Positions 1 through 10,520 of a DNA stretch of 64,000 nt are shown here, piece after piece. Source of the stretch: Pantoea agglomerans (GTDB lineage Bacteria; Pseudomonadota; Gammaproteobacteria; Enterobacterales; Enterobacteriaceae); assembly GCF_021397715.1 (NCBI RefSeq), contig NZ_CP090207.1:2852001-2916000 (forward strand), given 5' to 3'. The position numbers and the translations under genes are program-made. The first letter of the stretch is position 1. Each line of letters starts with the position of its first letter. Below the pieces are notes generated by a model. It was not told the origin of the DNA. It worked only from the letters and a program-made list of their open reading frames with translations, and searched no databases.

Positions 1-499
1 CGCCCACCGTCGGCAGCCAGCCCAGCTCCACCGAGAAGACCTGCATCAGCAACATGCCGAGGGCAAAAGCCGGAAACGAAATGCCGGAGACCGCCAGCGT
101 CATGCCGAGGCGATCGGGCCAGCGGTTGCGCCAGACGGCAGACACAATGCCAATCGCCATGCCAAATATCACGGCCCAGATCATGCTGGTCAGGGTCAGC
201 CACAATGTCGGCATAAAACGCGAAGCGATCTCATCCGCCACCGGCCGTTTCGATACCATCGACTGGCCGAAATCGCCCTGCAGCGCATTAAGAATAAAGT
301 GCCAGAACTGCTGCGGCAGCGGCAGATCCAGTCCCAGTTCCTGCCGCACCAGCGCCACCACCGAGGCATCCGCCTCCGGTCCGGCAATCAGGCGCGCGGG
401 ATCGCCCGGCAGCAGGTGAACAAACAGAAACACCAGCACCGCAACAATCAGCAAGGTGGGGATCAGCCCCAACAGCCGCTTAATAAAATAGTTAAACAT
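1..499 (-). CDS. gsiC: GsiC, glutathione ABC transporter permease (C-terminus cut off by window edge)
   Basis: Inner-membrane permease of the glutathione/dipeptide importer GsiABCD (BPD_transp_1 family). About 166 N-terminal residues are visible. The protein starts [17 protein letters not shown] and runs into a hydrophobic segment (about residues 10-30) ending in [10 protein letters not shown], the conserved N-terminal motif of DppB/GsiC permeases. A second hydrophobic stretch lies near residues 105-125. The start at 499 is the obvious ATG. It follows gsiB and gsiA on the same strand, matching the E. coli order iaaA-gsiABCD, so gsiD should lie just outside the window. Family assignment is sure; glutathione specificity is inferred from synteny. 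Confidence 0.9.
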   Translation of the reverse strand, partial: MFNYFIKRLLGLIPTLLIVAVLVFLFVHLLPGDPARLIAGPEADASVVALVRQELGLDLPLPQQFWHFILNALQGDFGQSMVSKRPVADEIASRFMPTLWLTLTSMIWAVIFGMAIGIVSAVWRNRWPDRLGMTLAVSGISFPAFALGMLLMQVFSVELGWLPTVG

Positions 500-545
500 G
501 CAACATCCTGCAGCTGCGGCCAGCCACGCGGGCTGGCCGGCTCCG

Positions 546-2081
546 TTACTTCAGACTGGCCTCATCAAAACTGAATGAGGTATCGGGCATCACATAAAAA
601 CCGCTGAGATTTTTGCTGTTGGCAGACACCAGTTGCTCAACCACCAGCGGGATCCACGGATGATCCTGCCAGATGGTGTCCTGAGCATATTTATACAGCT
701 GGGCTTTCTGCGCACGGTCAGTGGTCTTCAGCGCATCTGCCAGATCTTTATCCACCTTAGGATTGCTGTAAAACGCGGTGTTAAAGATCGCTGGCGGCCA
801 GGCGGCGGTGGCAAACAGCGGCGTCAGCGCCCAGTCTGCTTCACCGGTTGAGGCGGACCAGCCGGTGTAGAACATCCGTACACCGCTCTCTTTCTGCCCT
901 TTGCCTTCCACTTCTGCCGCACGCTGACCGGCATCCATCGCGGTTACCTTAACCTTCACGCCAACCTGCGCCAGCTGCTGCTGAGTGAACTGCAACACTT
1001 TCTGCGCGGTGCTGTGGTTGTGTGACGACCAGAGCGTGGTTTCGAAGCCGTTCGGGTAACCCGCCTCTTTCAGCAGCGCCCTGGCTTTAGCCGGATCGTA
1101 GCTGATGGCGGGATAGCTCTGAGCGAAATCGATAGCAGGCGGCACGATACCGGTGGCTGGCGTGGCGTAACCGGCAAACGCCACTTTGGCCAGCGCCTGA
1201 CGGTTGATGGCGTATTCAAGCGCCTCACGCACTTTCGGGTTGTCGAACGGCTTCTGGGTGACGTTAAGGCTGATGTAACGCTGCATAATCGACGGCGTGG
1301 TTACCACGTCAAGTTTGCTGTTTTTCTCCAGCAATTTCGCCTGCTCATAAGGAACCGGGAATGCGAAGTTAGCTTCTCCGGTTTGCAGCATCGCCGCACG
1401 GGTGTTGTTATCCACTACCGGTCGCCAGGTGATGCTGTCCAGTTTCGGGTAGCCCGGCTTCCAGTAGCCGTCCCACTTTTTCACCTTAACGAAGTCAGTC
1501 TGGTTCCAGGTTTCAAACACAAACGGACCGGTACCGACCGGATGGAAGCCAATATCCTTACCATATTTTTTCAGTGCGGTCGGCGAGATCATCGCCGCAG
1601 CCGGGTGCGCCAGAATATTGATAAAGGCGGAGAAGGGTTGCTTCAGGGTCACTTTCACCGTGGTCGGATCGATCACTTCGGTGGTGGCAATCTGCTTAAA
1701 CAGGTTATAGCGTTTGAGGTGATTATCCGGGTTGCTGGCACGGTCGAGATTGACCTTCACCGCTTCGGCATTGAAGTCGCTGCCGTCCTGGAATTTAATC
1801 CCCGGACGGAGCTTGATGGTGTAGGTCAGACCATCCGGACTGGCCTGATAACTCTCTGCCAGCACGTTGGTCAGCTTCATCTGTTTATCAAAACCAAACA
1901 GCCCCTGATAGAACGATTTGGCGACCGCCTGCGACAGCGTGTCATTGGCGTCATACGGATCGAGGGTGGTGAAGTTAGACGCGACGGCAATCACCGCATC
2001 CTGCGCCGCCCAGGCGGGCAATGTAAGGGCGCTGCTTAATACGCCAGCCGCCAGTAACCCTTTACGCATCGTTATCTGCAT
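546..2081 (-). CDS. gsiB: GsiB, periplasmic glutathione-binding protein
   Basis: Solute-binding protein of the Gsi importer (SBP_bac_5 family), exported to the periplasm. The 511-residue product has a Sec signal peptide ([13 protein letters not shown]..., likely cut after PAWA at residue 25), then the mature start [19 protein letters not shown], typical of the DppA/OppA/GsiB group. The start at 2081 is preferred over an in-frame ATG 51 bases upstream because AGGAG lies six bases before it and only this start gives a clean signal peptide. It sits between gsiA and gsiC in one operon. Length agrees with E. coli GsiB. Confidence 0.93.
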   Translation of the reverse strand: MQITMRKGLLAAGVLSSALTLPAWAAQDAVIAVASNFTTLDPYDANDTLSQAVAKSFYQGLFGFDKQMKLTNVLAESYQASPDGLTYTIKLRPGIKFQDGSDFNAEAVKVNLDRASNPDNHLKRYNLFKQIATTEVIDPTTVKVTLKQPFSAFINILAHPAAAMISPTALKKYGKDIGFHPVGTGPFVFETWNQTDFVKVKKWDGYWKPGYPKLDSITWRPVVDNNTRAAMLQTGEANFAFPVPYEQAKLLEKNSKLDVVTTPSIMQRYISLNVTQKPFDNPKVREALEYAINRQALAKVAFAGYATPATGIVPPAIDFAQSYPAISYDPAKARALLKEAGYPNGFETTLWSSHNHSTAQKVLQFTQQQLAQVGVKVKVTAMDAGQRAAEVEGKGQKESGVRMFYTGWSASTGEADWALTPLFATAAWPPAIFNTAFYSNPKVDKDLADALKTTDRAQKAQLYKYAQDTIWQDHPWIPLVVEQLVSANSKNLSGFYVMPDTSFSFDEASLK

Positions 2082-2135
2082 CTTGTTCTCCTGTAATCCC
2101 TGTCGGGTGGGTCGCCGAAGCGATATCTTCACTAT

Positions 2136-3992
2136 TCAGGTGGCGCTGATAACGTGGCGGGCGACAAAATGCCCTGGCGCCACTTCCATCAACGGTGCCA
2201 CTTCAGGTTCATCCCCTAACGCATGAATCGGGCTGGGGATCTCGTCAACCATTAATGCACGCTCCCGGCGAGGATGCGCCGGATCGGCGACCGGAACCGC
2301 GGCCATCAGTTTGCGGGTATAAGGATGCTGCGGCTGCTCAAACACCGCCTGACGCGGCCCCATCTCAACAATCTGGCCGAGATACATCACCGCCACGCGG
2401 TGACTGATACGCTCTACCACCGCCATATCGTGTGAGATGAAGAGAAACGCGATACCAAATTCGCGCTGTAAATCGAGCATCAGGTTGATGATTTGCGCCT
2501 GGATAGAGACGTCCAGCGCCGAAACCGATTCATCCGCAATCACCACTTTCGGGTTAAGCGCCAGCGCGCGGGCAATGCAGATGCGCTGGCGCTGTCCGCC
2601 GGAAAATTCGTGCGGATAGCGCTGCGCGTGCTCCGGCAGCAGACCGACTCTCTCCAGAAGCCAGGCGACGCGCTGCTCCGCTTCCCGACGCGGCATCACT
2701 TTGTGCACCAGCAGCGGCTCCATAATGGAAAAGCCTACCGTCAGCCGCGGATCGAGCGAGGCGTAAGGGTCCTGGAAAATAAACTGAATGTCTCGCCGCA
2801 GATGAGCCAGCGCGGCCCCACGCAGATGATCGATACGCTGTCCGTTAAAGGTGAGCGTGCCGCCCTGGCTGGCCACCAGCTTCAGCAGGGAGCGACCGGT
2901 GGTGGATTTACCGCAACCCGATTCACCGACCAGCGCCAGCGTCTCACCGGCATAGAGGTCGAAACTGACTTTCTCAACCGCGTGTACCCGGCTTTTCACC
3001 CGGTTAAACAGCCCGCCGCGAATATCAAAACGGGTCACCAGATCGCGTACCTGCAGAACTGGCGGCTGGTCGCGGCGCACCGTATCCTGCGGCGTCTCCT
3101 GCTCTTCTCCGCCCTGTAACAGCGGGAACTTCGCCGGCAGCGGCTGGCCCTGCATCGATCCGAGCTTAGGCACTGCCGCCAGCAACGCCCGGGTGTAAGG
3201 CTCGCGTGGCGCGCTGAACAGCTGCGCCGCCGGGGCATTTTCCACCACTTCGCCGCGATACATCACCTGCACCCGATCGGCCATTTCCGCCACCACACCC
3301 ATATCGTGGGTGATAAAAATGACGCCCATCTGCATCTCTTTTTGCAGTACGCGGATCAGCTGCAGGATCTGTGCCTGAATGGTGACGTCGAGCGCGGTGG
3401 TCGGCTCATCGGCTATCAGCAACGCCGGTTTGCAGCAGAGCGCCATGGCGATCATCACCCGCTGGCGCATTCCGCCGGAGAGCTGATGCGGGAAGCGAGA
3501 CAAGACATTTTGCGCATCGGGAATACGCACCAGGTCCAGCATGTGGCGCGCTTCTGCCAGCGCCTGTGCGTGGCTTTTGCCCTGATGCAGACGAATCGAT
3601 TCGGCAATTTGTTCCCCGACGCTGAACACCGGATTGAGCGAGGTCATCGGCTCCTGGAAAATCATCGCCATATCGGCTCCGCGCACCCGCCGCATCTGGC
3701 CGGACGGCGCGCGCATAATATCCAGTACCTCGCCGTTGCGGCGACGCAACTGCACCTCACCGCTCACCACGCCGCCGCTCTGTTCGATCAGCCGCATCAG
3801 CGCCAGCGAGGTTACCGACTTGCCGGAGCCCGATTCACCCACCAGCGCCAGGGTTTCACCGCGAAACAGATCGAGCGAAAGATGGCGCACCGCCTGGGTG
3901 ACCGTGCCCTGCTGCTGAAAATGCACATTAAGATCGCGAACTGCCAGCACCTGCTCCGATGCCAGCGGCGGCAACGCCTGCCGATGGTTCAT
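2136..3992 (-). CDS. gsiA: GsiA, glutathione import ATP-binding protein (double ABC ATPase)
   Basis: Energises glutathione import through GsiC/GsiD. The 618 residues contain two fused ABC domains. The N-terminal half has Walker A GESGSGKS near residues 52-59, signature LSGGMRQR and Walker [14 protein letters not shown]. The C-terminal half has GESGCGKST, signature FSGGQRQR and [13 protein letters not shown]. Each half carries the oligopeptide-transporter extension ([14 protein letters not shown] and [14 protein letters not shown]). It starts 9 bases after iaaA ends, with AAGGAG before the ATG, so it is co-transcribed with iaaA and gsiBC as in E. coli. Confidence 0.95.
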   Translation of the reverse strand: MNHRQALPPLASEQVLAVRDLNVHFQQQGTVTQAVRHLSLDLFRGETLALVGESGSGKSVTSLALMRLIEQSGGVVSGEVQLRRRNGEVLDIMRAPSGQMRRVRGADMAMIFQEPMTSLNPVFSVGEQIAESIRLHQGKSHAQALAEARHMLDLVRIPDAQNVLSRFPHQLSGGMRQRVMIAMALCCKPALLIADEPTTALDVTIQAQILQLIRVLQKEMQMGVIFITHDMGVVAEMADRVQVMYRGEVVENAPAAQLFSAPREPYTRALLAAVPKLGSMQGQPLPAKFPLLQGGEEQETPQDTVRRDQPPVLQVRDLVTRFDIRGGLFNRVKSRVHAVEKVSFDLYAGETLALVGESGCGKSTTGRSLLKLVASQGGTLTFNGQRIDHLRGAALAHLRRDIQFIFQDPYASLDPRLTVGFSIMEPLLVHKVMPRREAEQRVAWLLERVGLLPEHAQRYPHEFSGGQRQRICIARALALNPKVVIADESVSALDVSIQAQIINLMLDLQREFGIAFLFISHDMAVVERISHRVAVMYLGQIVEMGPRQAVFEQPQHPYTRKLMAAVPVADPAHPRRERALMVDEIPSPIHALGDEPEVAPLMEVAPGHFVARHVISAT

Positions 3993-4001
3993 GCCTGCTC
4001 C

Positions 4002-4961
4002 TTAACTGTCGCGATAAATCGCCACATCTGCCGCCTCACCGACCCGTGCTGAGGCACGGTACATTCCTTCGCTATTAAACGGCAGCGCCACGTTGCCTTC
4101 ACGATCGACGGCGATCAAACCGCCGCTGCCACCCAGCTCCAGCACGCTATCGTGGATGACGTTGACGCTGGCCTGCTGAAGCGTGCGACCGGCATAACGC
4201 ATCTGTGCCGCCACATCGTAGGCCGCCAGGGTGCGGATAAAGACTTCACCGGTGCCGGTACAGGAGACCGCCACGCTGTCGTTGCTGGCGTAACAGCCCG
4301 CGCCCGGCAGCGGCGAATCACCGACCCGTCCCGCCTGCTTATTGGTCATGCCGCCGGTGGAGGTTGCCGCAGCCAGATTACCCTCGAGATCGAGCGCCAC
4401 GGCGCCTACCGTGCCAAATTTGCGGTCCGGGTCGAGCGGATCGTCGCCGCCGGCCGCGCCATCATGATCCAGCACCGCTTCGTCGCTGTTTAATGCGCGC
4501 TGCAGCTGCTCCCAGCGATCTGGGGTGGAGAAATAGTCTGCTGCCACCGGCGTCAGGCCCTGCGCCTCGGCGAACTGCTCTGCGCCTTCACCGATAAACA
4601 GCACATGCGGGCTCTGCTCCAGCACGGCGCGCGCCGCCAGTACCGGGTTACGTACCCGGCAGACACCCGCCACCGCCCCGACGTTCAGCGTGCGGCCATC
4701 CATCACGCAGGCGTCCAGCTCATGAGTACCCTGATGAGTGAAGACGGCCCCTTTGCCCGCGTTAAACAGCGGACACTCTTCCAGCTGACGCACCGCTTCC
4801 GTCACCACGTCGAGTGCGCTGGCTCCCTGCGCCAGCATCTGCTGACCGTGCGTCACAATGTCAAGCAGGGCCTGACGATAGTGCTGCTCCTTTTCGTCGC
4901 TCATTGCAGCACGCGTAATCGCGCCTGCCCCACCATGAATGGCAATCACTGCTTTGACCAT
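4002..4961 (-). CDS. iaaA: IaaA, isoaspartyl peptidase / L-asparaginase
   Basis: N-terminal-nucleophile hydrolase that removes isoaspartyl residues from dipeptides and hydrolyses asparagine. The 319 residues match the family's usual length. The start VKAVIAIHGGAGAI is characteristic. The autocleavage site is Gly183-Thr184 in KFGTVGAVAL; Thr184 would become the N-terminal nucleophile of the beta subunit. Downstream STGGMTNK and GDSPLPGAGCYA are the substrate-pocket motifs. It is the first gene of the iaaA-gsi operon, which suggests linked scavenging of peptides and glutathione. Confidence 0.94.
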   Translation of the reverse strand: MVKAVIAIHGGAGAITRAAMSDEKEQHYRQALLDIVTHGQQMLAQGASALDVVTEAVRQLEECPLFNAGKGAVFTHQGTHELDACVMDGRTLNVGAVAGVCRVRNPVLAARAVLEQSPHVLFIGEGAEQFAEAQGLTPVAADYFSTPDRWEQLQRALNSDEAVLDHDGAAGGDDPLDPDRKFGTVGAVALDLEGNLAAATSTGGMTNKQAGRVGDSPLPGAGCYASNDSVAVSCTGTGEVFIRTLAAYDVAAQMRYAGRTLQQASVNVIHDSVLELGGSGGLIAVDREGNVALPFNSEGMYRASARVGEAADVAIYRDS

Positions 4962-5238
4962 AACGCTCTGTCCTGTGGTTGCATCAGCACGAAAAACACT
5001 GATTTAGAATGGTTTTCATCCATTTTTGCTGATTTTTGACTATAGAAAGCCTGCTAAGTGTTGTAAAGCAGAAACTGTTCCGATGGTTATAACCTTTTCT
5101 TCCGGCGATATTTCACTTTAGCCGGGCTTGCCACCGGCTGGAACACGGCGGATGTCAGCGCGCGCGGATAGCGATGTGACTCAGCGGACAATTCCCACCA
5201 TAATAAGCAGCATCTGAAATAACCCGACTGGAATAATC
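4962..5238. promoter_or_regulatory. Divergent promoter region iaaA / moeA
   Basis: A 277-base spacer between divergently read iaaA and moeA. It must hold promoters for both operons. The first 100 bases next to iaaA are AT-rich; I see no riboswitch-like structure and no operator I can name. Confidence 0.5.
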
Positions 5239-6474
5239 ATGGAAAGTTTTACTGCAGGATTGATCTCCCTTGAGGAGGCTCAACAGACCATGCTGGCGCA
5301 GCTGAAGCCAATCACCGACTCATTGAGCGTTCCGCTGACGGAAGCGGTCGGCCGTATTACCGCCGTTGCTGTCACCTCGCCGATTGCGGTGCCGCCATTT
5401 GATAATTCAGCGATGGATGGCTATGCGGTGCGGCTGGCAGATGTCAGTCGCGGTGAGCCGTTGCCGGTTGCCGGTAAGGCTTTTGCGGGTGCGCCCTTTA
5501 GTGGTGAATGGCCGCACGGCAGCGTGGTGCGAATCATGACCGGTGCGCCGATTCCGCCAGGCTGTGAGGCGGTAGTGATGCAGGAACAGACTGAAACGCA
5601 GGGTGATTCGATTGTGATTACCGCACCGGTGCGTGCCGGGCAAAATATTCGCCTGACCGGTGATGATATCCAGCCAGGTCATGTGGTGCTTGACGCTGGC
5701 GTGCGGCTGGGCGCGGCTGAGCTGCCGCTGCTGGCATCGCTGGGTATCGCCCAGGTCGCCGTGCGGCGAAAACTGCGAGTGGCGATTTTTTCAACCGGCG
5801 ACGAGCTGCAGCCGGTGGGCCAGCCGCTGGCGGCCGGACAGATTTATGACACTAACCGCTTTGCGGTCTCGCTGATGCTGCACAAGCTGGGCTGTGAGGT
5901 GATCGACCTCGGCATTGTTAAAGACGATCCGGTCGCGCTGCGGGCTGCATTTGAGGAAGCCGACCGTCAGGCTGATGTGGTGATCAGTACCGGCGGCGTG
6001 TCGGTGGGCGAAGCAGACTTCACCAAAAATATGCTGGAAGAGCTGGGTGCCATCAGTTTCTGGAAGCTGGCGATCAAGCCCGGTAAACCTTTTGCCTTTG
6101 GCCGTCTCGCCAGCAGCTGGTTCTGCGGGTTGCCGGGTAATCCGGTTTCCGCTGCGGTCACCTTTTATCAGCTGGTGCAACCGCTGCTCGCCGCCCTGAC
6201 CGGTCAGAAAAAAGCGGCGTTGCCGCCGCGTCAGAAAGTACGCAGCGCCTCACGCCTGAAAAAATCGCCAGGCCGGCTCGATTTTCAGCGCGGCATCCTG
6301 CGTCAGAATGTTAACGGCGAACTCGAGGTTCACACCACCGGTATGCAGGGTTCACACGTCTTCAGCTCTTTTGCCGCGGCCAACTGTTTCATCGTGCTGG
6401 AGCGCGAGCGTGGCAACGTTGAACCGGGCGAGTGGGTCGAGGTCGAGCCGTTCAATGCACTGCTGGAGGGATAA
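5239..6474 (+). CDS. moeA: MoeA, molybdopterin molybdenumtransferase
   Basis: Inserts molybdate into adenylylated molybdopterin, the last common step of molybdenum-cofactor synthesis in the cytoplasm. The 411 residues equal E. coli MoeA in length. Visible motifs are [14 protein letters not shown] near residues 53-66, [16 protein letters not shown], the MPT-binding [18 protein letters not shown] and [11 protein letters not shown]. The moeA stop directly abuts the moeB ATG, so the pair is a translationally linked operon. Confidence 0.96.
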   Translation: MESFTAGLISLEEAQQTMLAQLKPITDSLSVPLTEAVGRITAVAVTSPIAVPPFDNSAMDGYAVRLADVSRGEPLPVAGKAFAGAPFSGEWPHGSVVRIMTGAPIPPGCEAVVMQEQTETQGDSIVITAPVRAGQNIRLTGDDIQPGHVVLDAGVRLGAAELPLLASLGIAQVAVRRKLRVAIFSTGDELQPVGQPLAAGQIYDTNRFAVSLMLHKLGCEVIDLGIVKDDPVALRAAFEEADRQADVVISTGGVSVGEADFTKNMLEELGAISFWKLAIKPGKPFAFGRLASSWFCGLPGNPVSAAVTFYQLVQPLLAALTGQKKAALPPRQKVRSASRLKKSPGRLDFQRGILRQNVNGELEVHTTGMQGSHVFSSFAAANCFIVLERERGNVEPGEWVEVEPFNALLEG

Positions 6475-7233
6475 ATGCTGCCTGAATTAACGGATGAGGA
6501 GATGCTGCGCTACAACCGGCAGATTGTCCTGCGCGGCTTCGATTTTGACGGTCAGGAGCGGCTGAAAGCCAGTCATGCGCTGATTGTCGGTCTGGGTGGG
6601 CTGGGCTGTGCCGCCGCGCCGTATCTGGCATCAGCGGGCGTCGGTACCCTGACGCTGCTCGATTTCGACAGCGTTTCACACTCCAATCTACAGCGGCAGA
6701 TTCTGCACCACGACGCGGATATTGGTCACGCTAAGGTCGATTCCGCCGCCCGTAGCCTGGCCGCCATCAATCCTCACTGCCATCTGCAGCCGGTAAACGG
6801 CGAACTGGACGATGCGGCGCTGCGGGCGCTGATCGCCCGGCAGCAGGTGGTGCTGGACTGTACCGACAACGTGACGGCGCGCGAGCAGTTCAACCGGCTG
6901 TGTCGTCAGTTGCAGGTGCCGCTGGTCTCGGGCGCGGCAATCCGGATGGAAGGCCAGATTAGCGTGTTCAGCTGGCAGCCGGGTACGCCCTGCTACCGCT
7001 GTATCAGCCGACTGTTTGGCGAGCAGACGCTGAGCTGTGTCGAAGCGGGCGTCATGGCACCGCTGGTTGGGGTGATTGGCGCAATGCAGGCTATGGAGGC
7101 GATTAAGCTGCTGGCGAATTACGGTACGCCCGCCACCAGTCGGTTGCTGATGTACGATGCGCTAAGTGCGGAGTTTCGCAGCATGAAAGTGGCGCAGGAC
7201 GCGCAGTGTGAAGTGTGTGGTGGGAACGCGTAG
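6475..7233 (+). CDS. moeB: MoeB, molybdopterin-synthase adenylyltransferase
   Basis: E1-like enzyme that adenylates the C-terminal glycine of MoaD so that it can be thiolated for molybdopterin synthesis. It has 252 residues. The nucleotide-binding loop GLGGLGCAAAPYLASAGVG lies near residues 40-58, LLDFDSVSHSNLQRQ follows, and DCTDN is present. Zinc-binding CxxC pairs are CYRC in the middle and CEVC at the C-terminus. GGAGG five bases before the ATG, inside the end of moeA, is a strong ribosome binding site. Confidence 0.96.
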   Translation: MLPELTDEEMLRYNRQIVLRGFDFDGQERLKASHALIVGLGGLGCAAAPYLASAGVGTLTLLDFDSVSHSNLQRQILHHDADIGHAKVDSAARSLAAINPHCHLQPVNGELDDAALRALIARQQVVLDCTDNVTAREQFNRLCRQLQVPLVSGAAIRMEGQISVFSWQPGTPCYRCISRLFGEQTLSCVEAGVMAPLVGVIGAMQAMEAIKLLANYGTPATSRLLMYDALSAEFRSMKVAQDAQCEVCGGNA

Positions 7234-7321
7234 CGTCGGCAGGAACGCCTCTGCTCCCTGAGCCTGCGCTGAGCATCCATGCTCAGCCCTACTTCAAGAC
7301 AGCGCAAAACTCATCGCTCAC

Positions 7322-7428
7322 GGAGCTTACGCCTGTAGCAAAGCATCGCGGGCCAGGGATGGCCCGCGCTGAGCCCGCCATGGATGGCGCTTTTGCCTCT
7401 TTGCGAAAGGCGTATGCACCCTGAGCCT
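7322..7428. repeat. Dispersed intergenic repeat, copy 1
   Basis: About 105 bases that align with 50543-50640 over almost the whole length (shared words GTAGCAAAGCA, TGGCCCG, GCTGAGCC, GCTTTTGC/GATTTTGC, CTGAGCC). The core contains a perfect hairpin, GCGGGCCA-GGGA-TGGCCCGC. Both copies lie between convergent genes. The rest of the moeB-ybiT spacer (7234-7321) has another inverted repeat, GCTGAGCAT-cc-ATGCTCAGC, and repeats of CCTGAGCCTG. No protein is evident. Confidence 0.6.
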
Positions 7429-7455
7429 GAGTCTGCGCTGAACCACCAGACCACC

Positions 7456-7484
7456 AAAAAAATTGGGGTGGCCTGTGCCACCCC
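7456..7484 (-). terminator. Rho-independent terminator of ybiT
   Basis: On the minus strand: stem GGGGTGGC, loop ACAG, GCCACCCC, then AA and seven T. It sits 8 bases after the ybiT stop codon. Confidence 0.85.
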
Positions 7485-7491
7485 GTTTCCA

Positions 7492-9084
7492 TCAGACGAT
7501 GCCCTGACTGCGCAGGTAATCTTCGTAATTACCGGTGAAGTCCACCACCCGATCCGATTTAATCTCCATGACCCGGGTCGCCAGCGAGCTGACAAATTCA
7601 CGGTCATGCGAAACGAAAATCAGCGTGCCTTCGTACATCTCCAGCGCCATATTCAGCGACTCAATGGATTCCATATCGAGGTGGTTGGTCGGCTCATCCA
7701 TAATCAGGATGTTCGGTTTTTCCATCATCAGCTTACCGAACAGCATACGACCTTTCTCACCACCGGACAGCACTTTGGCCGGTTTCTTAATATCATCCTG
7801 AGAGAATAACAGGCGGCCAAGAATACTGCGCACGCTCTGCTCATCATCGCCAGCCTGCTTCCACTGACTCATCCAGTCAAATACCGTCAGGTCATTAGCA
7901 AAATCTTCAGCATGATCCTGCGCGTAATAGCCGATACGCGCATTCTCTGACCATTTAACGCTGCCATTGTCAGGCGTCATCTCGCTGACCAGGGTTTTCA
8001 GAAAGGTTGATTTACCGATACCGTTAGCCCCGATCACCGCCAGTTTTTCACCAACTTCCAGCAGCAGGTTTAAATTTTTAAACAGCGGACCGTTATCAAA
8101 GCCTTTGGTTAAGCCTTCCACTTCCAGCGCATTACGGAACAGCTTCTTGTCCTGCTCAAAACGGATAAACGGGTTCTGACGACTGGATGCTTTTACTTCA
8201 TCCAGTTTAATTTTATCCATCTGTTTAGCACGCGAGGTTGCCTGACGGGATTTAGAGGCGTTGGCGCTAAAGCGGCTGACGAAAGATTGCAGATCGGCAA
8301 TCTGCGCCTTTTTCTTGGCGTTATCCGCTAACAGACGTTCACGCGCCTGGGTCGCTGCGGTCATATATTCATCATAATTACCGGAATAGACCCGCAGCTC
8401 GCCATAATCCAAATCAGCCATGTGGGTACAGACCATATTAAGGAAGTGACGATCGTGCGAAATGATAATCATGGTGCTGTCGCGTTCGTTCAGCACCTGC
8501 TCCAGCCAGCGGATGGTATCGATATCCAGGTTGTTGGTTGGTTCGTCCAGTAACAAAATATCAGGATTCGAGAACAGCGCCTGCGCCAGCAGCACACGCA
8601 ATTTAAAGCCCGGCGCAATTTCGCTCATCGGGCCATAATGCTGCTCAACCGGAATGCCAACGCCCAGTAATAACTCGCCAGCGCGGGATTCGGCGCTGTA
8701 GCCGTCCATTTCACCGTAAACGGCTTCAAGGTCGGCAACTTTATACCCTTCCTCTTCGCTCATTTCCGGCAAAGAATAAATACGATCGCGTTCCTGCTTC
8801 ACTTCCCATAATTCATGGTGACCCATAATCACGGTGTCGAGCACGCTATATTGTTCAAAGGCGAACTGATCCTGGCGTAACTTACCGATCCTTTCATTCG
8901 GATCGTATGAGACGTTGCCGCCAGAAGGCACCAGATCGCCACCCAGAATCTTCATGAAGGTGGATTTTCCGCTGCCGTTCGCACCGATTAAACCGTAACG
9001 ATTACCGCCGCCAAATTTAACGGAGATGTTCTCGAACAGTGGCTTGCTGCCAAACTGCATGGTGATATTGCTGCTAACTAACAC
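7492..9084 (-). CDS. ybiT: YbiT, ABC-F family ATPase
   Basis: Cytoplasmic ABC-F protein with two ATPase domains and no membrane part; members act on the ribosome. The 530 residues start [20 protein letters not shown], nearly identical to E. coli YbiT. Domain 1 has Walker [10 protein letters not shown] and Walker [15 protein letters not shown] but a degenerate signature ([14 protein letters not shown]). Domain 2 has GANGIGKST, signature [10 protein letters not shown] and [14 protein letters not shown]. The linker of about 80 residues is rich in Lys/Arg/Gln. The start is GTG at 9084, preceded by AAAGG; the frame is open 23 codons further upstream, but homology begins at the GTG. The exact ribosomal role is not shown by the sequence. 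Confidence 0.93.
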   Translation of the reverse strand: MLVSSNITMQFGSKPLFENISVKFGGGNRYGLIGANGSGKSTFMKILGGDLVPSGGNVSYDPNERIGKLRQDQFAFEQYSVLDTVIMGHHELWEVKQERDRIYSLPEMSEEEGYKVADLEAVYGEMDGYSAESRAGELLLGVGIPVEQHYGPMSEIAPGFKLRVLLAQALFSNPDILLLDEPTNNLDIDTIRWLEQVLNERDSTMIIISHDRHFLNMVCTHMADLDYGELRVYSGNYDEYMTAATQARERLLADNAKKKAQIADLQSFVSRFSANASKSRQATSRAKQMDKIKLDEVKASSRQNPFIRFEQDKKLFRNALEVEGLTKGFDNGPLFKNLNLLLEVGEKLAVIGANGIGKSTFLKTLVSEMTPDNGSVKWSENARIGYYAQDHAEDFANDLTVFDWMSQWKQAGDDEQSVRSILGRLLFSQDDIKKPAKVLSGGEKGRMLFGKLMMEKPNILIMDEPTNHLDMESIESLNMALEMYEGTLIFVSHDREFVSSLATRVMEIKSDRVVDFTGNYEDYLRSQGIV

Positions 9085-9205
9085 GGCATTGACCTTTGTG
9101 AAGAGAGTGGATGAAAAAACGGCGGCTATTATGCCAGATGTGACGCAGCGCACGCCAGCATCAGCCGTGGATTGCGGGCGTGGTGATTGATATCCCGACA
9201 GAAAT

Positions 9206-9240
9206 AAAAAAGCCGGAAGGCCATAATGGCCCCCCGGCTC
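9206..9240 (-). terminator. Rho-independent terminator of the H-NS-family gene
   Basis: On the minus strand: GAGCCGGGG, inner GGCC-ATTAT-GGCC, CCGGCT, then a run of six T, about 25 bases after the stop codon. Confidence 0.85.
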
Positions 9241-9262
9241 CCACTTACAAGGATTGTGTCGA

Positions 9263-9664
9263 TCAATCGATCAGGAAACTGTCCAGGCTTTTACCGGCGT
9301 CCAGCGCTTTTTTAATCGCTGCCGGGGTACGGCCCTGGCCGGTCCATGATTTTTTCTCACCGTTTTCGTCGGTGTAAGAATATTTAGCCGGACGCGGCGC
9401 ACGCTTAGCGCGTTTTTTACCGGTTTCCAGCGCACCTAATAATTCATTAGGATCGATGCCGTCAGCCAGCAGCATTTCGCGATATTTCGACAGCTTTTCT
9501 TCTTTTTCGCGATTTTGCGTCTCTTCCGCTTCCGCTTCTTCACGGCGCTCGGTAACGACAACGGTTAATTTTTCCAGGATCTCTTCCAGATCGCTCAATG
9601 GCAGTTCACGGGCCTGGGCACGTAATGTGCGAATATTGTTCAGAACTTTAAATGCGTCACTCAT
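9263..9664 (-). CDS. H-NS-family nucleoid-associated protein
   Basis: Binds curved AT-rich DNA and silences genes. The 133 residues contain an N-terminal oligomerisation coiled coil ([13 protein letters not shown], then an acidic [19 protein letters not shown] helix), the [10 protein letters not shown] linker, and the C-terminal DNA-binding core [23 protein letters not shown] with the QGR hook. The product ends [12 protein letters not shown] at 9664 is preferred to the adjacent GTG because AAGGA lies seven bases upstream. Its location next to ybiT is not the usual hns site (near tdk/galU), so it may be a second paralogue (StpA-like). Which paralogue it is cannot be decided here. Confidence 0.9.
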   Translation of the reverse strand: MSDAFKVLNNIRTLRAQARELPLSDLEEILEKLTVVVTERREEAEAEETQNREKEEKLSKYREMLLADGIDPNELLGALETGKKRAKRAPRPAKYSYTDENGEKKSWTGQGRTPAAIKKALDAGKSLDSFLID

Positions 9665-9667
9665 CAC

Positions 9668-10480
9668 AATGTCCTTGATTAAGGGGGTTAATAAAACTGT
9701 AGCGACAAGATTACCTAATTCAAATAAAAAAATAAATTATTTTTACGCTACGGATAATTCTTATCGGTTAATTTTAAAATTCCTCGTCAACGCTAGCGGC
9801 TAATTCCTGACGTTTTATTAACGCTGAATTAACACCGAACGGCGCTGCACTTCTGGTGCTGGAATCGATTTCATGCATCCGTTGCCTGCCGCGCCCGGCA
9901 GAGAGCTGCGGGGGAAACCGTCCGCCGGAACTGTTTATTTTTGCGATGTCGCCAGAAAAAAGATCATTAACGGCTGTCTGAATTTCGATCTCAGTCACAC
10001 AAGGTTACAGATTAAGGTTCAAAATGTCCCCGCTTCTGCGCGGTAATAGCGCAAAAGGTGTATCCAGCCTGCAATTTTTTATTTCCTGACGCGGCGGTTT
10101 TAAAAAATTTGTGGCGTCGGACGCTGACTGTCGGATAATCCTCAGGTGACCGGCCGCAGGATGACAGATTAGCCAGGGCACCGCCCGACCTATTAGGGGC
10201 TACAGCTGGCAGGCTTAAAATCCAGCGCCGTGAATAAAAACGCAAAAAGCCCGCACCCGATGCAGGGTTAAAATGAGGTTATTTATCCGGGTTGCAAAAT
10301 AATGCCCAGCCCTGCGCCGCGGCACAAGATAATAGTCCTGACAGTCATGCTGTTTTATTTTCCTCCCTGCCCGACGGCGAAAATGGAGAGGAAGAGATAT
10401 TATTCAAGGTGTTAACGCGAAAATAATGGGTAAATAGCGCAGGCTGCTGTCCACAAAAACGACAACGCGGGTGAGGCGTT
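9668..10480. other. Long gene-free stretch between the H-NS gene and the efflux operon
   Basis: About 810 bases without a convincing gene. The first 110 bases are very AT-rich and should contain the H-NS gene promoter. The rest is of mixed composition. The open frames present (74-77 codons on the minus strand) lack ribosome sites and family features. No tRNA, array or clear RNA gene is visible. This is where E. coli carries ldtB (ybiS), so the stretch may be the scar of a replaced gene. Confidence 0.4.
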
Positions 10481-10482
10481 AA

Positions 10483-10516
10483 CAGGCTGTGGCAGCGCGT
10501 ATGCTGCCACAGCCTG
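10483..10516 (-). terminator. Long hairpin after the efflux operon
   Basis: Perfect 14-bp stem CAGGCTGTGGCAGC with a six-base loop, five bases beyond the stop codon of the outer-membrane gene. There is no good T-run, so it may act as a terminator or a 3'-end stabiliser. Confidence 0.55.
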
Positions 10517-10520
10517 GCGA

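Noticed and set aside
7322..7428. ERIC-type repeat
   Set aside because: GGAGCTTAC occurs in the copy, but the remainder does not follow the ERIC consensus; reported as an unnamed repeat instead.
9774..10245. Two minus-strand open frames of 74 and 77 codons
   Set aside because: No ribosome site, no recognisable motif, and composition that does not look coding.
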